Of a DNA stretch of 64,000 nt, positions 8,638-18,108 are shown one piece after another. Position 1 is the stretch's first letter. Every line of letters begins with the position of its first letter. This stretch comes from Mycobacterium sp. ACS4331. GTDB taxonomy: Bacteria; Actinomycetota; Actinomycetes; Mycobacteriales; Mycobacteriaceae. Under the pieces are notes generated by a model. The model saw only the letters and a program-made list of their open reading frames with translations. It was not told the origin of the DNA and searched no databases. A program made the position numbers and the translations under genes. The stretch covers positions 1-64,000 of the forward strand of contig NZ_LZHW01000031.1 of NCBI RefSeq assembly GCF_001667265.1, in the 5' to 3' direction.

Positions 8638-9492
8638 ATGCATGGCCCAGAAGCTCCTGAGTTGATCGCCGTCCTGTCAGGTAAGCGAATCGCGGTGCTC
8701 ACCGGCGCGGGGCTGTCCACCGACTCGGGGATTCCGGACTACCGCGGCCCCGATTCGCCGCCGAGCAATCCGATGACGATCCAGCAGTTCACCTCCGACC
8801 CGCAGTTCCGCCAGCGCTACTGGGCGCGCAATCACGTCGGCTGGCGGCACATGGCCGCCTGTGCGCCCAATGCCGGGCACCGCGCTCTGGCGGCGCTGGA
8901 ACACGCCGGGGTTGTCACCGGGGTGATCACCCAGAACGTCGACCTGCTGCACACCAAGGCCGGCAGTCGCAACGTGATCAATCTGCACGGCACCTACGAC
9001 CGGGTGGTGTGCCTGTCGTGCCGGTTGCGCATGAGCAGGACCGCGCTGGCCGACGAACTCGAGGCTCTCAATCCCGGCTTCCTCGAACGCGCCGAAGCGG
9101 TGGGCGGCATCGCGGTGGCACCCGATGCTGACGCGGTGCTCGCGGACACGGCGACGTTCCGCCATCTCGACTGCCCGCGGTGCGGTGGGATGCTCAAGCC
9201 CGACATCGTCTACTTCGGCGAAAGCGTGGCCAAAGACGTTGTTCAGCAGGCCTATTCGCTGATTGAGCGGTCCGATGCGGTTCTGGTGGCGGGTTCGTCG
9301 CTGACGGTGTTCTCCGGCTACCGCTTCGCCCGGCACGCCGTGTCGCACGGACTGCCGGTGGCGATCGTCAACCGGGGCCCGACCCGCGGCGACGCCGACG
9401 CGACGGTCAAGGTCGACAGTGGGTGCTCGGAGATGCTGGCACTGCTGGCCGACGAGCTGAGGCCCGCGGCGCCGGCCTCACTCACCAGGTGA
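8638..9492 (+). CDS. Sir2-family NAD-dependent deacylase
   Basis: A 284-residue sirtuin that uses NAD+ to remove acyl groups from lysine. Visible motifs are GAGLSTDSGIPDYRG near residue 20 (NAD binding), TQNVD, the catalytic His in NLHGT, and the zinc-binding pairs CLSC and CPRC. The ATG at 8638 is chosen over far upstream in-frame codons, which lie antisense to nadE. Sharing a 36-base divergent gap with NAD synthetase places NAD production next to NAD consumption. The 3' end overlaps the convergent P450 gene by 11 bases. Confidence 0.92.
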   Translation: MHGPEAPELIAVLSGKRIAVLTGAGLSTDSGIPDYRGPDSPPSNPMTIQQFTSDPQFRQRYWARNHVGWRHMAACAPNAGHRALAALEHAGVVTGVITQNVDLLHTKAGSRNVINLHGTYDRVVCLSCRLRMSRTALADELEALNPGFLERAEAVGGIAVAPDADAVLADTATFRHLDCPRCGGMLKPDIVYFGESVAKDVVQQAYSLIERSDAVLVAGSSLTVFSGYRFARHAVSHGLPVAIVNRGPTRGDADATVKVDSGCSEMLALLADELRPAAPASLTR

Positions 9493-10771
9493 CCGGCATG
9501 GACCGCACGCCGTGGATGAAATTGCCCGGCACATAAGCGGGTTCCCCAGCCTGCAGGTCCGGGATCTGCGCCAGCAGTTCCCCGAAGATGGCCCTCAGCT
9601 GGGCGCGTGCGACGTGTGCACCGAGGCAGAAGTGCCGCCCGCCACCGCCGAATCCCTGGTGCGGATTGGGGCTGCGGCTCAGGTCGAACTCCTGCGGCCG
9701 GTCGAAGACCTCGGCGTCTCGGTTGCTCGACGAGTAGAACATCACGACCTTCTCACCCGCGCGGATCTGCTGCCCGCCGAGTTCGCAGTCGACGGCGGCG
9801 GTGCGCCGGAAGGTCATGACGGGGGTGGCCCAGCGGATGAACTCCTCGACCGCCATGCCGATGCGGCCGTCGAAGTCCTCGAGCAGCCAGGCCCGCTGCT
9901 CGGGATGATCGGTCAGCGCCTTCATGGCATGGCTGGTGGTCTGGCGCGTGGTGTCGTTGCCGGCCACCGCGAGCAGGACGAAGAACGCGGCCACCTCGGG
10001 GTCGGTCAGGCGTGAACCCTCGACCTCGGCCTGCACCAGGGCGCTGAGCAGGTCGTCGCCCGGGTTGGTGCGGCGTTCGGCCGCGAGCGTCAGCGCCACC
10101 TGGTGCAGGTACATCTGGTTGGCGACCAGCACCTCGAGCGGGTTGCGGCCGTCGAGGTAGACCTCGTCGCTCCACGACACCAGCGCGTCGGCGGCCTCGG
10201 CGACCCTGTGGCGCTCCGACTCCGGGATGCCGACCATGTCCGACAGGGTCCGAATGGGCAACTCTTTGGCGCAGTGGTCGACGAAGTCGACACCACTGCC
10301 CGCGGCGCGCATCTCGGTGACGATTTCCTTGGCGTTGGCCTTGATCGACTCCTCGATGCGGCGCACCTGCCGGGGAGTGAACGCGGCATGCACCACCTTG
10401 CGGATCAGCGTGTGCCGGGGCGGGTCCATCGCCAGGAAGGACTGCGACGCCTCGAGCAGTTCCTCGGGGATGTTCTCGAACAGCACTCCCTGTCCCGACA
10501 GGAACACCTCGCTGTTGCGGCTCACCTCGGCGACGTCGGCGTGCCGGGTGACGGCCCAGTAGCCGCGGTCGGCGGGATCGGGCATCAGCGAGTCCTCGAC
10601 GGGCGGATGCCAGCTGACCGGGCGCTGTTCGCGCAGTTCGGCGAACGCCCGTTCGCGATGATCGGCCGTGCGGGCCCAGAACGCCCTCGACGACAGGTCG
10701 ATCGAGTCGTAGGTGCGATCCACGCCACTGGCCGGGGCGGCTGTGTTCGGAGTCACATCGGAGACGCTCAT
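9482..10771 (-). CDS. Cytochrome P450
   Basis: A soluble bacterial-type P450 of 429 residues from the ATG at 10771. The I-helix oxygen-activation motif AGNDTTR is near residue 255. The haem loop FGGGGRHFCLG is near residue 368, with its Cys as axial ligand. The substrate cannot be assigned. It is divergent from the TetR gene at 10838, and a perfect palindrome lies between the -35 and -10 elements of its promoter, so repression by that TetR protein is likely. No ferredoxin gene is adjacent. Confidence 0.93.
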   Translation of the reverse strand: MSVSDVTPNTAAPASGVDRTYDSIDLSSRAFWARTADHRERAFAELREQRPVSWHPPVEDSLMPDPADRGYWAVTRHADVAEVSRNSEVFLSGQGVLFENIPEELLEASQSFLAMDPPRHTLIRKVVHAAFTPRQVRRIEESIKANAKEIVTEMRAAGSGVDFVDHCAKELPIRTLSDMVGIPESERHRVAEAADALVSWSDEVYLDGRNPLEVLVANQMYLHQVALTLAAERRTNPGDDLLSALVQAEVEGSRLTDPEVAAFFVLLAVAGNDTTRQTTSHAMKALTDHPEQRAWLLEDFDGRIGMAVEEFIRWATPVMTFRRTAAVDCELGGQQIRAGEKVVMFYSSSNRDAEVFDRPQEFDLSRSPNPHQGFGGGGRHFCLGAHVARAQLRAIFGELLAQIPDLQAGEPAYVPGNFIHGVRSMPVTW

Positions 10772-10778
10772 GGCCGAG

Positions 10779-10808
10779 ACCGTACGACTAGACACTATGT
10801 CTAGTCAA
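10779..10808 (-). promoter_or_regulatory. P450 gene promoter (leaderless)
   Basis: On the minus strand, TTGACT (10803-10808) and TACGGT (10779-10784) are separated by 18 bases. The -10 element ends seven bases before the ATG, so transcription should start at or next to the start codon. The spacer is largely the TetR palindrome. Confidence 0.6.
10786..10806. promoter_or_regulatory. Perfect 9-3-9 palindrome, probable TetR operator
   Basis: GACTAGACA, a three-base spacer, and TGTCTAGTC form a perfect inverted repeat centred at 10796. It covers the -35/-10 spacer of the P450 promoter and overlaps the -35 region of the tetR promoter. One bound dimer could repress both genes. Position and symmetry are seen directly. 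Binding by the adjacent regulator is inferred. Confidence 0.7.
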
Positions 10809-10825
10809 GGTGCTCGCGTATCGAC

Positions 10826-10831
10826 TACTCT
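10826..10831 (+). promoter_or_regulatory. -10 element of tetR (leaderless)
   Basis: TACTCT ends six bases before the ATG at 10838, predicting a leaderless transcript. A weak -35 (TAGTCA, 10802-10807) lies 18 bases upstream and overlaps the palindrome. Confidence 0.45.
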
Positions 10832-10837
10832 GCTGCC

Positions 10838-11476
10838 ATGCCGTCGGTGACCAGAAAGCCGCAGGCCAACCGCAAGGAACGCCGCCAGCAGATCGAACGT
10901 CGACTGCTTGAGGCGACCGATCGACTGATGGCCGACGGGTCGAGTTTCACCGAATTGAGCGTGGATCGACTCGCCACTGAGGCTGGGATCTCGCGCGCCA
11001 GCTTCTACATCTACTTCGAGGACAAGGGGCACCTGCTCCGTCGCCTCGCGATCCAGGTCTTCGCCGATCTCACCGCGGCCGCCCAGACGTGGTGGTCGGT
11101 GGCCGATCGCCACGACTACGCCGATGCGCACGCCGGCATCACCAAGATCATCGCGGCCTACCGCGCCCATCAACCCGTGCTCGTCGCGCTCAACGAGATG
11201 GCGCCCTACGACGCGGACGTCCGCGGGACCTATCGCGAACTGCTCGACGGTGTGGCCGAGGGGGTGACCGCGGTGATCGAGGGCGGACAGGCCGCGGGCA
11301 CCATCCGTCCCGAACTGCCCGCCGCCACCACGGCCGCGGCCCTGACCTGGATGGTGGAACGCTCCTGCCAGCAGAACCTGCCGCAGAACCCGCGCAGGTA
11401 TGACGCCGAACTCGCCGACGTGCTGACCGAGATCATCTGGGGCGCACTGTATCTGAAACCCGCACCGGCGCGTTGA
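10838..11476 (+). CDS. TetR-family transcriptional regulator
   Basis: A 212-residue regulator. The N-terminal helix-turn-helix (about residues 20-65) includes FTELSVDRLATEAG and the recognition helix region SRASFYIYF, followed by a ligand-binding domain with the general look of EthR/KstR-type mycobacterial regulators. The operator is probably the palindrome at 10786-10806, which would make it autoregulated and a repressor of the divergent P450. The ligand is likely to be, or resemble, the P450 substrate; this is inference. Confidence 0.9.
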   Translation: MPSVTRKPQANRKERRQQIERRLLEATDRLMADGSSFTELSVDRLATEAGISRASFYIYFEDKGHLLRRLAIQVFADLTAAAQTWWSVADRHDYADAHAGITKIIAAYRAHQPVLVALNEMAPYDADVRGTYRELLDGVAEGVTAVIEGGQAAGTIRPELPAATTAAALTWMVERSCQQNLPQNPRRYDAELADVLTEIIWGALYLKPAPAR

Positions 11477-11524
11477 GCTCCCAGGCGGGGGCCGCCGCCC
11501 CACACTGCGGTCTCAGCGGTTGAC

Positions 11525-12637
11525 CTAGAGGGCCACCAGATCGTCGGCGTGGACCGCGGGCCTGCGCAGTTCGACGGGCAGATCGGAGGTTGACCGACCG
11601 ATCATGGTCGACAACTCGGCGGCGTCATAGGCCGCCACGCCGCGGGCCACCACCGTCGAGTCGGCGCCGCGGAGTTCGACGACGTCGCCACCGTGGAAGT
11701 GGCCGCTCACCGCGGTGATCCCGGCCGGAAGCAGCGAGCGACGCTGTTTGAGGACGGCTCGCACGGCACCGTCGTCGAGGGTCAGGGCACCGGAGCTCTC
11801 GGCCGCGTAGCGGACCCAGAACCGGCGGGCCGACATCCGTTCGGCACGCGGGGCGAACACCGTGCCCACCGATGCGTCCGCCAGCGCCGCGGCCGCGTCC
11901 GAGGCGGCGGCCAGCAGCACCGGCACGCCGGCGTCGGCGGCCAGCAGAGCCGACGACAGCTTCGACACCATGCCGCCGGTGCCGAGGCTGCTGCCCCGTC
12001 CGGCGGTGACATCGGCGAGGTCGTCGGGACCGGCGACTTCCGGGATGAAGCGTGCGGGCTTGTCCGCCGTGGCCTTGCGGGGATCGCCGTCATACAGGCC
12101 GTCGATGTCACTCAGCAGAATCAGGGCGTCCGCCCCGACCAGATGCGCGACCAGCGCCGAGAGGCGGTCGTTGTCGCCGAACCGAATCTCGTTGGTCGCG
12201 ACGGTGTCGTTCTCGTTGACGATCGCCACCGCATGCAACGCGCGCAACCGGTCCAGCGTGCGCTGGGCATTGTTGTGCTGCACGCGCATCGAGATGTCGT
12301 GCGCCGTCAACAGAACCTGCCCGACGGTGCGCCCGTAATGGCCGAACGCCGCACTCCACGAGTTCACCAGTGCGACCTGGCCGACACTGGCGGCGGCCTG
12401 TTTGGTGGCGAGGTCAGCCGGCCGCTTGGTCAGCCCCAGCGGCTCAATGCCCGCGGCTATCGCACCCGAGGACACGATGACCACATCGGATCCCGCCCTC
12501 ATCCGCGCCTCGATGGCGTCGGCGAGGTACTGCAGCCTGGAGGTGTCGAACACCCCGCTGGGGGTGGTCAGTGCCGTCGTGCCGATCTTCACCACCACAG
12601 ACCGCGCGGTCCTGATGGCCTCGCGATGCGTGCTCAC
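11525..12637 (-). CDS. proB: Glutamate 5-kinase
   Basis: A 370-residue enzyme that phosphorylates glutamate, the first step of proline synthesis, and is usually inhibited by proline. The amino-acid kinase domain ([12 protein letters not shown] at the N terminus, [17 protein letters not shown] mid-domain) is followed by a C-terminal PUA domain. The GTG at 12635-12637 is chosen because its product aligns with family N termini. It overlaps the obg stop as GTGA, implying translational coupling. The longer in-frame ORF runs out of frame through obg. Equivalent to Rv2439c. Confidence 0.95.
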   Translation of the reverse strand: MSTHREAIRTARSVVVKIGTTALTTPSGVFDTSRLQYLADAIEARMRAGSDVVIVSSGAIAAGIEPLGLTKRPADLATKQAAASVGQVALVNSWSAAFGHYGRTVGQVLLTAHDISMRVQHNNAQRTLDRLRALHAVAIVNENDTVATNEIRFGDNDRLSALVAHLVGADALILLSDIDGLYDGDPRKATADKPARFIPEVAGPDDLADVTAGRGSSLGTGGMVSKLSSALLAADAGVPVLLAAASDAAAALADASVGTVFAPRAERMSARRFWVRYAAESSGALTLDDGAVRAVLKQRRSLLPAGITAVSGHFHGGDVVELRGADSTVVARGVAAYDAAELSTMIGRSTSDLPVELRRPAVHADDLVAL

Positions 12638-14085
12638 TGCTCTGAGTCGTCCTCGTCGGACTGCCGGCGCTGCTTGCGCGCGATCTTGCGTTCCGCGGCC
12701 CCGACGCGGTCGCTGCGGTCGAGACGGATGTCCGTGCCGCGACCGGTCATCGTGACGTCGACGCCCGCCGGGGTCTGCGGCTCCCAGTCGAAGGTCATGT
12801 CGCCGATCGTCACCGCGCACCCTGGGGTGGCACCGAGCTTCAACAGTTTCTCCTCGACGCCCAGGCGTGCCAACCGGTCACCCAGATAGCCCACGGCCTC
12901 GTCGTTGTCGAAGTTGGTCTGGGCGATCCACCGTTCGGGCCGCGTGCCACGCACGATGAAACCGCCGTGGCCGTCGGTCTCGACCGAGAAGCTGGTCTCG
13001 TCCACCGGGATCGGCCGGATGACGGGGCGGCGAGGCGTCAGCACCGGCTGGGCCGCCCGGTAGGCCGAAACCATGTCCCACAGACCGAAGATCAACGGCC
13101 GCAATCCTTCTCGGCTCACTGTCGACACCTCGAAGACCGGCCAGCCCCGTTCGGCGACATCGGCGCGGACGAATTCGGCCAACTCCCTGGCGTCGGGTAT
13201 GTCGATCTTGTTCAGCACCACCGCGCGCGGCCGGTCGGCCAGGTCGCCCAGCGTCGAATCACCCTGCAGGGTGGGTTGATAGGCGGCCAACTCAGCCTCG
13301 AGGGCATCGATGTCGGAGATCGGGTCACGCCCGGGTTCCAGGGTGGCGCAGTCGATGACGTGCACCAGCACGGCGCACCGCTCGATGTGCCGGAGGAAGT
13401 CCAGACCCAGCCCACGGCCCTCGGAGGCGCCCGGGATCAGGCCGGGGACGTCGGCCACGGTGAACGTGTGCTCCCCCGCCGACACCACACCCAGATTGGG
13501 CACCAGTGTCGTGAAGGGGTAGTCGGCCACCTTCGGCTTGGCCGCCGAGATTGCCGACACCAACGAGGACTTGCCGGCCGACGGGAACCCCACCAGACCG
13601 ACGTCGGCCACGGTCTTGAGTTCGAGCGTCAGGTCCCGTTCTTCGCCCTTCTCACCGAGCAGGGCGAAACCGGGGGCCTTGCGGGCCCGTGACGCCAAGG
13701 CGGCGTTGCCGAGTCCGCCGCGACCTCCCGCGGCGGCCTCGAAGCGGGTGCCCGCGCCGACCAGATCGGCCAGCAGGCGGCCCTGCTCATCGAGGACGAC
13801 GGTGCCGTCGGGCACCTTCACCTCGAGATCGGCTCCTGCTGCACCGTCGCGGTTGCTGCCCGCGCCCTGCTTACCGGAGGGCGCGACGACGTGCGGGTGG
13901 AAGTGGAAATCCAGCAGCGTGTGGACCTGCGGGTCGACGACGAGCACGATGCTGCCGCCCCGGCCGCCGTTACCGCCGTCGGGGCCGCCGAGCGGCTTGA
14001 ACTTCTCGCGGTGCACCGAGGCGCAGCCGTTGCCGCCCGAACCCGCTCGCGCGTGGATCACGACACGATCGACAAAGCGGGGCAT
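12634..14085 (-). CDS. obg: Obg/CgtA GTPase
   Basis: A 483-residue ribosome-associated essential GTPase. The glycine-rich Obg fold is at residues 1-160. The G domain carries the P-loop GFPSAGKSS near residue 167 and the switch segment ADYPFTT, followed by an OCT domain and an acidic/basic tail. It acts in 50S maturation and stringent-response signalling. The gene follows rplU and rpmA, the usual order, and overlaps proB by four bases. The start ATG has an AAGGA ribosome binding site. Confidence 0.97.
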   Translation of the reverse strand: MPRFVDRVVIHARAGSGGNGCASVHREKFKPLGGPDGGNGGRGGSIVLVVDPQVHTLLDFHFHPHVVAPSGKQGAGSNRDGAAGADLEVKVPDGTVVLDEQGRLLADLVGAGTRFEAAAGGRGGLGNAALASRARKAPGFALLGEKGEERDLTLELKTVADVGLVGFPSAGKSSLVSAISAAKPKVADYPFTTLVPNLGVVSAGEHTFTVADVPGLIPGASEGRGLGLDFLRHIERCAVLVHVIDCATLEPGRDPISDIDALEAELAAYQPTLQGDSTLGDLADRPRAVVLNKIDIPDARELAEFVRADVAERGWPVFEVSTVSREGLRPLIFGLWDMVSAYRAAQPVLTPRRPVIRPIPVDETSFSVETDGHGGFIVRGTRPERWIAQTNFDNDEAVGYLGDRLARLGVEEKLLKLGATPGCAVTIGDMTFDWEPQTPAGVDVTMTGRGTDIRLDRSDRVGAAERKIARKQRRQSDEDDSEQ

Positions 14086-14107
14086 GGGATGGTCCTTTCA
14101 CCTCGAT

Positions 14108-14164
14108 TGTGAAGCTACTGCGAGAGATCGCCGAATACTCCGAGATCCCGCAGCGGGCTTCACA
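14108..14164. promoter_or_regulatory. Stem-loop between rpmA and obg
   Basis: TGTGAAGC (14108-14115) pairs perfectly with GCTTCACA (14157-14164). An inner pair, CTGCG (14118-14122) with CGCAG (14149-14153), extends the stem, leaving a 26-base loop. It fills most of the 94-base rpmA-obg gap. It could be a processing site, an attenuator or a partial terminator that sets obg expression below that of the ribosomal proteins. Confidence 0.5.
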
Positions 14165-14179
14165 TTCGCGGTGGAGAAC

Positions 14180-14437
14180 TCAGACTTCTGCCGGAACGAT
14201 GTTGACGGTCTTGCGGCCACGCTTCTGGCCGAACTCGACCGCGCCGGCCGACAGCGCGAACAGGGTGTCGTCGCCGCCACGACCGACGTTGACGCCGGGG
14301 TGGAAGTGAGTGCCGCGCTGGCGGACGATGATCTCGCCGGCCTTGACGACCTGTCCGCCGAAGCGCTTGACGCCGAGCCGCTGGGCGGCTGAGTCGCGAC
14401 CGTTGCGTGAGCTGGAAGCGCCCTTCTTATGTGCCAT
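14180..14437 (-). CDS. rpmA: 50S ribosomal protein L27
   Basis: An 85-residue protein with the conserved [16 protein letters not shown] terminus and the [10 protein letters not shown] core of bacterial L27, which sits near the peptidyl-transferase centre. The N terminus has no cleavable extension of the firmicute type. It lies 16 bases downstream of rplU and is co-transcribed with it. Confidence 0.98.
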   Translation of the reverse strand: MAHKKGASSSRNGRDSAAQRLGVKRFGGQVVKAGEIIVRQRGTHFHPGVNVGRGGDDTLFALSAGAVEFGQKRGRKTVNIVPAEV

Positions 14438-14453
14438 GTCGTTCGCTCCGTCG

Positions 14454-14765
14454 TTACTTGATGCCGGTGACCTTGAGCACCGTCAACTGCTGACGGTGGC
14501 CCTGCCGCTTGTGATAGCCGGTCTTGTTCTTGAACTTGTGGATGCGGATCTTGGGACCCTTGGTGTGCTCGAGCACCTCGCCGGTGACGGCGACCTTGGC
14601 CAGATCCTTGGCGTCGGTGGTGACCTTCGCACCATCGACGACGAGCGCGACGGGCAGCTCAACCTTGGCGCCGGGCTCGACGTCGAGCTTCTCGACCTTG
14701 ACCACGTCACCCGCGGCGACCTTGTACTGCTTGCCGCCGGTCTTGACGATTGCGTATGTCGCCAT
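14454..14765 (-). CDS. rplU: 50S ribosomal protein L21
   Basis: A 103-residue protein beginning [16 protein letters not shown], the standard L21 start, so the ATG at 14765 is preferred over the in-frame codon 16 codons upstream. C-terminal KRQGHRQQ is typical of the family. It is the first gene of rplU-rpmA-obg-proB. A good sigma-A type promoter lies upstream at 14909-14938, giving a leader of about 135 bases. Confidence 0.97.
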   Translation of the reverse strand: MATYAIVKTGGKQYKVAAGDVVKVEKLDVEPGAKVELPVALVVDGAKVTTDAKDLAKVAVTGEVLEHTKGPKIRIHKFKNKTGYHKRQGHRQQLTVLKVTGIK

Positions 14766-14908
14766 CGTTTTGCCTGTCCTCGTCTCGTCGTGCTTCTGGT
14801 GGGCGCGCGCCACCCGAAGGCTGCGAACGCGGGTCTGTGGTGGCGGAGCTGCGGCTCACACCGCGGAAGTCCGCCGCTGCGGGCGCAGGGCCTGCAGACA
14901 ACTGCTCA

Positions 14909-14938
14909 AGGTTACGTGACCAGCGGGTAGAGGGTCAA
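14909..14938 (-). promoter_or_regulatory. rplU operon promoter
   Basis: On the minus strand, TTGACC (14933-14938) and TAACCT (14909-14914) are separated by exactly 18 bases, a strong housekeeping-type promoter. It lies directly behind the rne stop codon (14947). The roughly 135-base leader to rplU contains several GC-rich inverted segments. Confidence 0.65.
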
Positions 14939-14946
14939 ACCGCCTG

Positions 14947-17900
14947 TCAGCGCGGGGGGCCCGCGGCCCGGACCGCGGCCCTTCTGCGGCGTGGACGTGC
15001 CACGACCACGGGTTCCTCGACCCCGGAATCGTCGACGGTGTCCTCGTCGTCGGCGGCGTCATCCTCGTCGTCGACGTCCTCGTCGTCACCGTCGGTGTCG
15101 TCCTCGTCACCATCGTCGTCGTCATCGTCGGTGTCGTCGTCATCGTCGGTGTCGTCCTCGTCACCGTCGGTGTCGTCCTCATCACCGTCGTCGTCGTCGG
15201 TGTCGTCGTCGACGAAGTCCACCTCGTCGATGTCGTCCTCGGATTCCTCGTCGTCATCGTCGAGGTCGAGTTCATCGACGGCGTCCTCGTCCGAGTCCTC
15301 GTCTTCGACGTCGGCGTCCTCGTCGGCCTCATCGGCGTCGTCGGACTCGTCGAAGTCATCCGGCTCCTCGAAACCGGCGTCCTCGACACGCTCCTCGCCG
15401 ACGGACTCGTGCACGGAATCCTCGTCGAGGTTGCGCAGGTCGCCCTCGTCGGTCTCCACCGTGTCGTTCTCGTCGTCGTCGTGCTTGCCGTTGGCCGCAG
15501 CCATCGCCTTGAACATCGGGTGATCACCAGCGGCGTGCGCGGGGATCTTCGCGACCGGCTGCGGCTCTTCGACCTTGGCCTTCTTGCCGCGCTTACCGCG
15601 CCGTCCGCCGCCGCTGCCGCCTCCGGACTCCGACTTGCGCGCCGAGGGCGCAGCGGAGTCCACCGGGTCGGCATGCAGCACGATGCCTCGTCCGGCACAG
15701 TGCGTGCAGGTGGTGGAGAACGCTTCGATCAGGCCGGTGCCCAGGCGCTTCCGGGTCAGCTGCACCAGGCCCAGGGAGGTCACCTCCGACACCTGATGCC
15801 GGGTGCGGTCGCGGCCCAGCGCCTCGGTGAGGCGGCGCAGCACCAGATCCCGGTTGGACTCCAGCACCATGTCGATGAAGTCGATGACCACGATTCCGCC
15901 GATGTCGCGCAACCGCAGCTGCCGAACGATCTCCTCGGCCGCCTCGAGGTTGTTCTTGGTGACGGTCTGCTCGAGGTTTCCGCCTGCGCCCGTGAACTTT
16001 CCGGTGTTGACGTCGACGACGGTCATCGCCTCGGTCCGGTCGATCACCAGCGTGCCGCCCGAGGGCAGCCACACCTTGCGGTCCATCGCCTTGGCCAGCT
16101 GCTCATCGATGCGGTGCACCGCGAACACGTCGGGGCCGGACTCGTTCTCGTACTTGGTGAGCTTCGGAAGAAGCTCGGGCGCAACAGAGTTCACGTAGTC
16201 GTTGATCGTGTTCCAGGCATCATCGCCCGAGACGATCAGATTGGAGAAGTCCTCGTTGAACAGATCGCGGATGACCTTGACCAGGACATCGGGCTCCTCG
16301 TAGAGGGCGACCGCCGCACCGGCGGCCTTCTTCTTGGTCTCGACGGCCGTGGCCTCGATCTGCGTCCAGCGCTCCTGCAGGCGGGTGACGTCGGACCGGA
16401 TGTCCTCTTCCTTCACGCCCTCCGACGCGGTGCGGATGATCACGCCGGCATCCGATGGGACGACCTCGCGCAGGATCTCCTTGAGCCGCTGTCGCTCGGT
16501 GTCGGGGAGCTTGCGGCTGATGCCGGTCGACGAGGCACCCGGCACGTAGACCAGGTAGCGGCCCGCCAGTGACACCTGGGTGGTGAGGCGAGCACCCTTG
16601 TGCCCCACCGGATCCTTGCTCACCTGCACGACGACGTAGTCGCCCGGCTTGAGGGCCTGCTCGATCTTGCGGTTGCTGCCGCCCAGGCCGGCGGCCTCCC
16701 AGTTGACCTCACCCGCGTAGAGCACGCCGTTGCGACCGCGGCCGATGTCGACGAAGGCCGCCTCCATCGACGGCAGCACGTTCTGCACGATGCCCAGGTA
16801 GATGTTGCCGACCAGCGAGGCCGAAGCGGCCGAAGTCACAAAGTGCTCCACCACGACGCCGTCCTCGAGGACCGCGATCTGGGTGTAGCGAGCGCCTTCG
16901 TGCGGGGGTTCGGTGCGGACCTTGTCACGCACGATCATGGTGCGCTCGACGGCTTCACGGCGGGCCAGGAACTCGGCCTCGCTCAGGATCGGCGGACGGC
17001 GACGGCCCGCGTCCCGGCCGTCCCGGCGGCGCTGCCGCTTGGCCTCCAGGCGCGTCGATCCACTGATGCCCTGGATCTCGTCGTTGTCGTTGCGACTCTT
17101 CTCGCGGGGCGCGCGCTCGTGGACGACCGTGTTGGGCGGATCGTCCGGCGATGCGGCCTCACCGTCGTCGCTGGAGCCGGACTTGCGGCGCCTGCGGCGA
17201 CGGCGGCGACGGGTGGTCCCATCGGAACCGCCGGCCTCGTCATCACCCTGCTCGTCGGAGTCCTCGGACTCCGCGGCGTCGGAGTCAGAGTCGGAGTCGG
17301 AGTCCGTTTCGGCGGACTCGGGCGAGGCGTCGGAGTCGTCGTCGTCACCGTCGGAATCGGAGGCGCTGTCTCCGCCACGCCCGCGGCCGCGGCCGCGGCG
17401 ACCCCGGCGGCGGCGCCGGTTGGCCGGCCGCTCCGAATCGTCGCTGTCGTCGGCTTCCGCCGAATCCTCACCCTCATCGGCGCCCGACTCATCGGCGACG
17501 GGCTCGTCGTGGTCGGCCTCCTGCTCGTCGGCGACGGGCTTCGGCCGGGCCTCGACGGGCTGGGGTGCGACGAACAACGGAAGGTAGTCGGCGGCCGAAG
17601 CCTCGGACTCGGCCTGGCCGGCCGGCGTCTCGAGCAGCAGCCTGGATTCCGGCTCCTCGGGAGCCGAGAAGGGCGAGAAGGGGTTGAGCAGCGTGGCGTG
17701 GTCACCGTCGCCGGACTCAGGGGTGTCGGTGGCGCCCGATTCGGCCGCGACCACCTCAACCTCGGCGGGGGCAGGCGCCTCGACGGGTGCGGGGGCCTCA
17801 GCGGGTGCCGGGGCCTCAGCGGGTTCAGGTGTTGCGGCGCCGGCCTCGGCGTCGTTGGCGGCGAGCACGTCGCGGACCCGTACCGCATCGACTCGGTCGA

Positions 17901-18108
17901 CGCTCGAATGCGCGCTGCGGGAGCGGCCGTCCAGCTCGATCAGCGCATCGAGGACCCGCCGACTGGTGGTGCCGAGCACCCGAGCCAGGGAATGAACCCT
18001 CAGGCGATCGGGCAGTTCAGGCTGCTCAGTGCCTGAGGCCTGGCCCTCCACCGCAGCTTCTGCGGTGTCGTTGTCGGTGCGGTCAGTGTTTTGGGCATCG
18101 TCGTCCAC
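14947..18108 (-). CDS. rne: Ribonuclease E/G
   Basis: A 1053-residue endoribonuclease central to rRNA processing and mRNA decay. The catalytic core (about residues 370-830) holds an S1-like segment, FVDIGRGRNGVLYAGE, the DVNTGKFTG metal-site region and the CTHCAGRG zinc-link motif. Long disordered arms flank it: an N-terminal arm rich in Ala, Glu, Asp and Arg, and a C-terminal arm of about 220 residues dominated by Asp/Glu runs ending in a basic patch. Both arms are typical of mycobacterial RNase E. Start is GTG with an AAGGAGA site. Equivalent to Rv2444c. Confidence 0.96.
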   Translation of the reverse strand: MDDDAQNTDRTDNDTAEAAVEGQASGTEQPELPDRLRVHSLARVLGTTSRRVLDALIELDGRSRSAHSSVDRVDAVRVRDVLAANDAEAGAATPEPAEAPAPAEAPAPVEAPAPAEVEVVAAESGATDTPESGDGDHATLLNPFSPFSAPEEPESRLLLETPAGQAESEASAADYLPLFVAPQPVEARPKPVADEQEADHDEPVADESGADEGEDSAEADDSDDSERPANRRRRRGRRGRGRGRGGDSASDSDGDDDDSDASPESAETDSDSDSDSDAAESEDSDEQGDDEAGGSDGTTRRRRRRRRRKSGSSDDGEAASPDDPPNTVVHERAPREKSRNDNDEIQGISGSTRLEAKRQRRRDGRDAGRRRPPILSEAEFLARREAVERTMIVRDKVRTEPPHEGARYTQIAVLEDGVVVEHFVTSAASASLVGNIYLGIVQNVLPSMEAAFVDIGRGRNGVLYAGEVNWEAAGLGGSNRKIEQALKPGDYVVVQVSKDPVGHKGARLTTQVSLAGRYLVYVPGASSTGISRKLPDTERQRLKEILREVVPSDAGVIIRTASEGVKEEDIRSDVTRLQERWTQIEATAVETKKKAAGAAVALYEEPDVLVKVIRDLFNEDFSNLIVSGDDAWNTINDYVNSVAPELLPKLTKYENESGPDVFAVHRIDEQLAKAMDRKVWLPSGGTLVIDRTEAMTVVDVNTGKFTGAGGNLEQTVTKNNLEAAEEIVRQLRLRDIGGIVVIDFIDMVLESNRDLVLRRLTEALGRDRTRHQVSEVTSLGLVQLTRKRLGTGLIEAFSTTCTHCAGRGIVLHADPVDSAAPSARKSESGGGSGGGRRGKRGKKAKVEEPQPVAKIPAHAAGDHPMFKAMAAANGKHDDDENDTVETDEGDLRNLDEDSVHESVGEERVEDAGFEEPDDFDESDDADEADEDADVEDEDSDEDAVDELDLDDDDEESEDDIDEVDFVDDDTDDDDGDEDDTDGDEDDTDDDDDTDDDDDDGDEDDTDGDDEDVDDEDDAADDEDTVDDSGVEEPVVVARPRRRRAAVRAAGPPR

